10,260 bases of DNA, from assembly GCA_937944065.1 (NCBI GenBank), contig CALDZS010000122.1, positions 1-10,260 of the forward strand, written 5' to 3'. Shown here one piece after another: positions 5,545 through 10,260 of the stretch. Numbering within the stretch: position 1 is the stretch's first letter; every line of letters starts with the position of its first letter. The stretch comes from an uncultured Amylibacter sp. Lineage in GTDB: Bacteria; Pseudomonadota; Alphaproteobacteria; Rhodobacterales; Rhodobacteraceae. The position numbers and the translations under genes are program-made. A model generated the notes under the pieces. That model was not told the DNA's origin, did not search any database, and saw only the letters and a program-made list of their open reading frames with translations.

Positions 5545-6885
5545 ATGTCTAATTTTACTCGTCGTGGATTGCTTAAATCTGGTGCCGTCTTGGGCGCTGG
5601 TATGGCGATGCCGACAATCCTGACGGCTGCAAGCCACGCAGGTTACACTAACGCACCAACTGGCAGCAGTGTCACGTTGGGTTTCAACGTACCACAATCT
5701 GGCCCATATGCGGGCGAGGGTGCTGACGAACTTCGTGCATACCAACTTGCTGTAGAACATCTGAATGGCGGCGGCGACGGCGGCATGATGAATACGTTCT
5801 CATCAAAAGAGCTTAAGGGTAATGGTATCCTAGGTAAGAAAGTTGAATTCGTAACGGGTGACACACAGACGAAGTCTGATGCGGCACGTGCGTCTGCGAA
5901 ATCAATGATCGAAAAAGACGGCGCAGTGATGATCACTGGTGGGTCTTCTTCTGGTGTTGCGATTGCTGTTCAAGGTCTATGCCAAGAAGCTGGCGTTATC
6001 TTTATGGCTGGTTTGACACACTCTAACGACACAACTGGTAAAGATAAGAAAGCCAATGGCTTCCGTCACTTCTTTAACGGTTACATGTCTGCGGCGGCTT
6101 TGGCACCTGTGCTGGAAGCGCGTTACGGTAAAGATCGTACTGCATACCACCTAACAGCCGACTACACTTGGGGCTGGACACAGCAAGAATCAATCCAAGC
6201 TGCGACAGAAGCTAAGGGCTGGCAAACTGCTGCCAACGTTCTAACGCCATTGGCAACACAAGACTTCTCGTCTTACGTTGCTCCTGTGCTGAACTCTGGC
6301 GCTGACGTATTGGTTCTGAACCACTACGGCGGTAACATGATCAACTCGCTAACATCTGCTGTTCAGTTTGGTCTGCGCGACAAGATGGTTAACGGTAAAC
6401 AGTTTGAAATCGTTGTTCCTTTGTACTCTCGCCTAATGGCAAGTGGTGCTGGCGAAAACGTTAAAGGCATCTTCGGATCGACAAACTGGCATTGGTCACT
6501 GACTGATGAGGGATCAAAAGCATTCGTTAAATCGTTCGGCGAAAAATACGGCTTCCCACCATCACAGGCTGCACACACAGTTTATTGTCAAACTATGTTG
6601 TATGCTGATGCGGCTGAACGTGCTGGCACGTTTAACCCATGTGGTATCGCTGAAGCACTTGAAGGCTTCAAGTTCAGCGGCCTAGGCAACGGCGATGTTG
6701 AGTATCGTGCCGAAGATCACCAGTGCTTCAAAGACGTGCTGGTTGTGAAAGGTAAAGAGAACCCAACATCAGAGTTCGATTTGCTAGAAGTTGTGGAAAT
6801 CACACCACGTGCTCAAGTTGAGTACGCAGTTGATCACCCAATGTTCGCAGGCGGTGACTTGGGTAAATGTAACCCAGGCGCGTAA
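5545..6885 (+). CDS. HAAT-family (Liv-like) ABC transporter substrate-binding protein with Tat signal
   Basis: This 446-residue periplasmic protein should capture a small solute and deliver it to the permeases encoded downstream. The signal reads SNFTRRGLLKSG, a twin-arginine type with R6-R7, then a hydrophobic stretch and a likely cleavage after SHA at residue 32. The mature part is a type I periplasmic binding fold (Peripla_BP_6): the opening strand VTLGFNVPQSGPYAGEG (43-59), the ligand-site-like TGGSSSGVAIAV (131-142), and ADYTWGW (205-211) near the hinge. The ATG at 5545 is preferred because it places the signal at the N-terminus and has GGGAGGA before it. Arginine codons are CGT in 10 of 12 cases, with many GGT and GTT codons, suggesting high expression. 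The family takes branched-chain amino acids, amides, urea and other compounds; the substrate here is not readable. Confidence 0.92.
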   Translation: MSNFTRRGLLKSGAVLGAGMAMPTILTAASHAGYTNAPTGSSVTLGFNVPQSGPYAGEGADELRAYQLAVEHLNGGGDGGMMNTFSSKELKGNGILGKKVEFVTGDTQTKSDAARASAKSMIEKDGAVMITGGSSSGVAIAVQGLCQEAGVIFMAGLTHSNDTTGKDKKANGFRHFFNGYMSAAALAPVLEARYGKDRTAYHLTADYTWGWTQQESIQAATEAKGWQTAANVLTPLATQDFSSYVAPVLNSGADVLVLNHYGGNMINSLTSAVQFGLRDKMVNGKQFEIVVPLYSRLMASGAGENVKGIFGSTNWHWSLTDEGSKAFVKSFGEKYGFPPSQAAHTVYCQTMLYADAAERAGTFNPCGIAEALEGFKFSGLGNGDVEYRAEDHQCFKDVLVVKGKENPTSEFDLLEVVEITPRAQVEYAVDHPMFAGGDLGKCNPGA

Positions 6886-6906
6886 GCGATCAATTATCAG
6901 GACACC

Positions 6907-6940
6907 TACGGCGCGCGCCATCGCGTGCGCCGTAATTTTA
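6907..6940 (+). terminator. Strong hairpin with short T run after the binding-protein gene (attenuating terminator)
   Basis: The arms TACGGCGCGCGC (6907-6918) and GCGTGCGCCGTA (6923-6934) pair over 12 bases with one G-T wobble around a CATC loop. ATTTTA follows. The T run is short, so termination is probably partial, letting some transcripts reach the permease genes. The stem could also shield the 3' end of the abundant binding-protein mRNA. Confidence 0.7.
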
Positions 6941-6941
6941 G

Positions 6942-6960
6942 CAGGCAGCGCGGCTGTCTG
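6942..6960 (+). other. Second intergenic hairpin before the permease gene
   Basis: CAGGCAGC (6942-6949) pairs with GCTGTCTG (6953-6960) over 8 bases with one G-T wobble and a GCG loop. It has no T run, so it is not a terminator on its own. It may be an RNA stability element or block 5' processing of the permease message. Confidence 0.45.
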
Positions 6961-6983
6961 ACACTCTGACTAGGGCGAGACAG

Positions 6984-8024
6984 ATGGACGGCATCCTCCT
7001 TCAAATTTTAAACGGTCTGGACAAAGGCTCCGCATATGCGTTGATCGCCTTGGGTCTGACTTTGATTTTCGGCACATTGGGCGTGGTAAACTTCGCGCAT
7101 GGTGCCTTGTTTATGGTGGGTGCGTTCTGCGCGGTCACTTTGCAAAAATTCCTTAACTTCTCTAAAATCACGATTGATCCTGACAAGGTGGATTTCTTGG
7201 GCAACCCTGCTAAAGTTAAAACACCTTATGTGGTCGAATGGTTCGGCGAGGCGGCGGGTAACGGGATCATCAACTGGTCCGTGCCCTTGGCCATCCTATT
7301 CGCCATCCCTGTTATGTTGATCATCGGTTACGTAATGGAACGTGGGTTGATCAAACATTTCTACAAACGCCCACACGCGGATCAGATTTTGGTAACCTTT
7401 GGCTTGGCCATTGTTATTCAAGAGCTGGTGAAGGCCAACTTTGGCGCCAACCCTATTCCAACCCCTGCTCCTGATCAGTTCGTTGGATCGTTTAACGTAG
7501 GCGCGTTGATCGGTATGGACGCAAGTTACCCTTACTGGCGTTTGGTTTACTTCTTCTTCTCGATCACTGTGATCGGTGCTGTGTTTGCGTTCTTGCGCTA
7601 TACCACCTTTGGGATGGTTGTTCGTGCTGGTATGGCCGACCGTGAAACCGTTGGATTGCTAGGCATCAATATCGACCGCCGCTTTACCATTATGTTTGGT
7701 GCGGCCGCTGCAGTGGCTGGTTTGGCTGGTGTTATGTACGGCCCAATTAACAGCCCGAATTATCACATGGGTATGGATTTTCTTGTTTTGTCATTTGTTG
7801 TTGTTGTTGTGGGTGGCATGGGGTCTTTGCCAGGCGCCGTATTGGCTGGCTTCATGCTGGGCATTCTGGAAAGCTTTGCCAGTTACTCACCGATCAAGAA
7901 CTTTTTCGCAGACTATCTGTTCTTGCCTTCAATCGACCAAATCATCATCTACCTTGTAGCCATCATTGTTCTGTTGGTCAGACCACGCGGTCTGATGGGC
8001 AAAGCTGGCGTGATGGAGGAATAA
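6984..8024 (+). CDS. livH: Liv-like ABC transporter permease (LivH type)
   Basis: This 346-residue inner-membrane protein is one of two permeases forming the channel of the transporter. The start is typical for LivH: LNGLDKGSAYALIALGLTL (9-27), then GTLGVVNFAHGALFMVGAF (30-48). The ATPase-contact loop is RAGMADRETVGLLGINIDR (214-232), and GGMGSLPGAVLAGF (277-290) is also conserved. The protein is longer than the usual 290-310 residues because of an insertion at about 55-97, between the first membrane segments, containing a polar stretch (ITIDPDKVDFLGNPAKVKT). It follows the binding-protein gene by 98 bases containing two hairpins, and ends 3 bases before the next permease. The ribosome binding site is weak (AGGGCGAG). 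The symbol reflects the family, not a proven leucine substrate. Confidence 0.92.
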   Translation: MDGILLQILNGLDKGSAYALIALGLTLIFGTLGVVNFAHGALFMVGAFCAVTLQKFLNFSKITIDPDKVDFLGNPAKVKTPYVVEWFGEAAGNGIINWSVPLAILFAIPVMLIIGYVMERGLIKHFYKRPHADQILVTFGLAIVIQELVKANFGANPIPTPAPDQFVGSFNVGALIGMDASYPYWRLVYFFFSITVIGAVFAFLRYTTFGMVVRAGMADRETVGLLGINIDRRFTIMFGAAAAVAGLAGVMYGPINSPNYHMGMDFLVLSFVVVVVGGMGSLPGAVLAGFMLGILESFASYSPIKNFFADYLFLPSIDQIIIYLVAIIVLLVRPRGLMGKAGVMEE

Positions 8025-8027
8025 ATC

Positions 8028-9215
8028 ATGAAATCACTTAATTCATCAGACAAACGGACCTTGTTGTTCGTTATCGTCATCTCTTTGCTGGCACCGTTCT
8101 TGCTGAACCCGTTTCCGACAGGTTCAGGTATGGCGCAGTTCAACGCAGGGTATCCTGACTTGATGCAACGCTTTGCTTATTTCGGCATCCTTGCGATTGG
8201 GTTTAACATCCTATTTGGTTTGACAGGTTATCTATCATTTGGACACGCAGCCTTTCTGGGTGTGGGATCGTATGCCACGGTTTGGATGTTCAAGCTGCTA
8301 TCGTATAACATCGTTCCAGGCATCATCTTGGCGGTTATTATGGCCGGCCTGTTTTCCCTGCTGATCGGGTTTATCAGCCTGCGAAGATCGGGGATTTATT
8401 TCTCGATCCTGACGCTCGCCTTTGCGCAAATGTCATTCGCGCTGGCCTATTCAGTTCTGACACCTTTAACGAATGGTGAAACCGGACTGCAGGTCTACAA
8501 CGATGATCCACAAATTTTGATGGGTGAAAACGCTATCACGTCACCGCATTTGTTTGGCCTAAAGATGCAAGACACGTTCACGCTCGATCTGGGGCCGTGG
8601 GCATTTCAGTTCAATGTCGGATACTACGTATGTGCGTTATTCTTAATCTTGGCATTCTATCTGTCAGTGCGTATTTTCCGCAGCCCGTTCGGGTTGATGT
8701 TGCGCGCGATTAAAACCAATCAAACCCGTCTGAACTACACTGGTATTAATTCACGCCCTTACACTTTGGCGGCTTTCGTTATCTCTGGGATGTATGCGGG
8801 TCTTGCGGGTGGTCTTATGGCTTCTATGGATCCATTGGCTGGTGCGGAACGTATGCAGTGGACAGCATCGGGCGAGATTGTTTTGATGACGATCCTGGGT
8901 GGTGCAGGTACATTGATCGGCCCCGTATTGGGCGCTGGTTTCATCAAGTACTTCGAAAACATCTTTTCAAAGATCAACGAAACCGTATTGCACGGTTGGT
9001 TCGCTTGGATGCCCGATGGGCTGGAAGATGCGGTGGTTTGGGTTCTGCACCTGTTTACTGGTAAAGGCTGGCACCTGACCCTTGGTCTGTTGTTCATGCT
9101 GATCGTGATCTTCCTACCGGGTGGATTGATGGAAGGTGCGGATCGCATCACGGACTGGTGGAAACGCAAGCGCGGCAAAGATGTGTCTGACACATCAAAA
9201 ACGCCAGCTGAATAA
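8028..9215 (+). CDS. livM: Liv-like ABC transporter permease (LivM type)
   Basis: This 395-residue inner-membrane protein is the second permease. The LivM signature GLTGYLSFGHAAFLGVGSYA is at 64-83. The segment RRSGIYFSILTLAFAQM (119-135) and the cytoplasmic loop LRAIKTNQTRLNYTGIN (225-241), which should touch the ATPases, are both typical. GGAGTLIGPVLGAGF is at 291-305. Extra-membrane stretches at about 150-190 and 310-345 make it longer than many homologues. The C-terminus is a basic, polar tail after the last helix. The ATG at 8028 has GGAGGA at 8015-8020, inside the end of livH, and only 3 bases separate the genes, so the two permeases are probably made in step. Confidence 0.93.
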   Translation: MKSLNSSDKRTLLFVIVISLLAPFLLNPFPTGSGMAQFNAGYPDLMQRFAYFGILAIGFNILFGLTGYLSFGHAAFLGVGSYATVWMFKLLSYNIVPGIILAVIMAGLFSLLIGFISLRRSGIYFSILTLAFAQMSFALAYSVLTPLTNGETGLQVYNDDPQILMGENAITSPHLFGLKMQDTFTLDLGPWAFQFNVGYYVCALFLILAFYLSVRIFRSPFGLMLRAIKTNQTRLNYTGINSRPYTLAAFVISGMYAGLAGGLMASMDPLAGAERMQWTASGEIVLMTILGGAGTLIGPVLGAGFIKYFENIFSKINETVLHGWFAWMPDGLEDAVVWVLHLFTGKGWHLTLGLLFMLIVIFLPGGLMEGADRITDWWKRKRGKDVSDTSKTPAE

Positions 9216-9226
9216 GGACGAAGATA

Positions 9227-9985
9227 ATGGGAATTTTAGAAGTTCAAAATGTGAACAAAAGTTTTGGCGGGCTGAAGGCCTTGCAAAACGTCAACCTGAG
9301 TATCGAGGCTGGCACAATTCACGCTATCATCGGGCCGAATGGGGCTGGCAAATCGACATTGCTGAATTGCTTTGTTGGCAAGCTAACGCCTGATACTGGA
9401 ACGGTCATGTTCGACGGGCAGTCTTTGTTGGGGGTCAAACCACACGAGATCAACCAGATGGGTGTATCCCGCGTATTCCAAACACCCGAGATTTTTTCGG
9501 ACCTGAACGTGTTTGAAAACGTATTGATCCCCTGCTTTGCCAAACGCGACGGCGCGTTCCAGATGAACGCGCTGAAGTCGGTGATGTCCGAAGCAGAGGT
9601 GCGTGATCGCGCTGAACAAATGCTGGTCGAGGTGAATATGATCGACAAGCGGGACATGATCGCATCGTCAATGTCACGTGGTGATAAGCGCCGCCTAGAG
9701 ATGGCAATGTGCATGTCACAAGACCCAAAACTGTTGCTGCTGGATGAACCAACAGCAGGTATGGCGCGCGCAGACACCAACAACACCATCGATCTATTGG
9801 CCGAAATCCAAGACCGACGTAAAATCACCATGGCGGTGATCGAGCATGACATGCATGTTGTATTCTCGCTTGCGCAGCAAATCTCTGTGCTGGCACAGGG
9901 TACCGTGATCGTCGAAGACCTGCCTGAAAATATCAAAAGCAATCCGAAGGTCCAAGAGGCCTACCTCGGAGGAGCACACGAATGA
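9227..9985 (+). CDS. livG: Liv-like ABC transporter ATP-binding protein (LivG type)
   Basis: This 252-residue cytoplasmic ATPase powers transport. Walker A is GPNGAGKS at 36-43, the Q-loop glutamine is Q85 (VFQTPEIF), Walker B is LLLLDEP at 169-175, the switch histidine is H207 in VIEHDM, and the protein ends in the family-typical YLGGAHE. The ABC signature is SMSRGDKRRLE (148-158), with MSRGD where most relatives have LSxGQ or LSHGQ. This departure is modest and probably functional. Length matches the family (about 250). The ATG at 9227 has AAGGA at 9214-9218. Its stop overlaps the start of the next ATPase gene by four bases (ATGA). Confidence 0.94.
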   Translation: MGILEVQNVNKSFGGLKALQNVNLSIEAGTIHAIIGPNGAGKSTLLNCFVGKLTPDTGTVMFDGQSLLGVKPHEINQMGVSRVFQTPEIFSDLNVFENVLIPCFAKRDGAFQMNALKSVMSEAEVRDRAEQMLVEVNMIDKRDMIASSMSRGDKRRLEMAMCMSQDPKLLLLDEPTAGMARADTNNTIDLLAEIQDRRKITMAVIEHDMHVVFSLAQQISVLAQGTVIVEDLPENIKSNPKVQEAYLGGAHE

Positions 9986-10260
9986 GCAAATCAAACGCAT
10001 CACACGCACCCGTCTATTTTTCGGCGCATGATATCCATGCCTATTATGGTGAAAGCTACATCGTTCAAGGCGTGTCCATGAACGTCCACGAGGGCGAAAT
10101 CCTTGCCCTTCTTGGTCGCAACGGCGCTGGCAAAACATCGACCCTGCGCGCACTGGCCCGTCTGGATGATCCTGCATTGGTCAAGGGCGAAATTTGGTTG
10201 GATCATCAGCCATTGCACACCATGAAAGCTTATCAGGCTGCCCAAGCTGGACTTGGAATG
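9982..10260 (+). CDS. livF: Liv-like ABC transporter ATP-binding protein (LivF type), N-terminal part, cut by window end
   Basis: The frame is open for 93 codons to the window edge. It begins MSKSNASHAPVYFSAHDIH, then AYYGESYIVQGVSMNVHEGE, which is typical of LivF (the YGxSxIvqgVS pattern), and carries Walker A GRNGAGKT at about residues 45-52. The Walker B and signature motifs lie beyond the window. The start ATG overlaps the livG stop (ATGA) and has GGAGGAG at 9968-9974, partly inside livG. It would form a heterodimer with the LivG-like ATPase. Typical full length is about 235-260 residues, so roughly two thirds is missing. Confidence 0.9.
   Translation, partial: MSKSNASHAPVYFSAHDIHAYYGESYIVQGVSMNVHEGEILALLGRNGAGKTSTLRALARLDDPALVKGEIWLDHQPLHTMKAYQAAQAGLGM

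Noticed and set aside
8759..9193. Antisense open frame (144 codons) opposite livM
   Set aside because: Low-complexity, Pro- and Ser-rich shadow of a clear permease gene with no start signal.
9319..9942. Long antisense open frame (207 codons) opposite livG
   Set aside because: It is rich in Ser, Ile and Arg with no recognisable motif, and lies opposite a gene with all ABC ATPase motifs intact, so it is a shadow frame.
1..10260. Search for mobile elements, CRISPR arrays, tRNA/rRNA genes and riboswitches
   Set aside because: No transposase or integrase sequence, regular repeat array, terminal repeats, tRNA-like cloverleaf or familiar aptamer was seen on either strand by eye.

Overview
The window looks like a chromosomal segment of an alphaproteobacterium, most likely a marine Rhodobacterales (Roseobacter-group) species. 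This rests on the gene families, the overlapping gene starts and the moderate GC content, all judged by eye with no database search. There are no tRNA, rRNA, CRISPR or transposon features, and the window is almost entirely coding.

Left part (1-588): the last bases of an unidentified upstream gene overlap rsmD, a 16S rRNA guanine methyltransferase. rsmD converges on the next operon with overlapping stop codons.

Signalling part (585-5333, all minus strand): reading in the direction of transcription, a TTG-started XRE-family regulator comes first. A 161-base gap follows, holding a perfect 16-base palindrome identical to the bacterial centromere site parS. Then comes a tightly overlapping trio: a single-domain response regulator, an 84-residue two-helix membrane protein, and an 887-residue sensor kinase whose N-terminal half is a sodium:solute-symporter-like domain. 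The XRE regulator has an N-terminal helix-turn-helix and a C-terminal region like the short-chain fatty acyl regulator (ScfR/RamB, DUF2083) family. Between them lies a segment that aligns without gaps to the phosphoacceptor helix pair of the neighbouring kinase, including the histidine.

Transport part (5545-10260, plus strand): divergent from the XRE gene, an AT-rich intergenic region with two similar inverted repeats leads into a high-affinity amino-acid/amide type (HAAT, Liv-like) ABC transporter. It encodes a Tat-signal substrate-binding protein, two permeases (LivH- and LivM-like), ATPase LivG-like and the start of ATPase LivF-like, which runs off the window. A strong hairpin pair separates the binding-protein gene from the permease genes, as expected where the binding protein is made in excess.

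Working model (inference): the symporter-like kinase senses or binds a small solute and phosphorylates the output-less response regulator. That regulator then acts on a protein partner, possibly the kinase-like helix pair inside the XRE regulator, which would control itself and the divergent transporter. The transporter's substrate cannot be read from the sequence.
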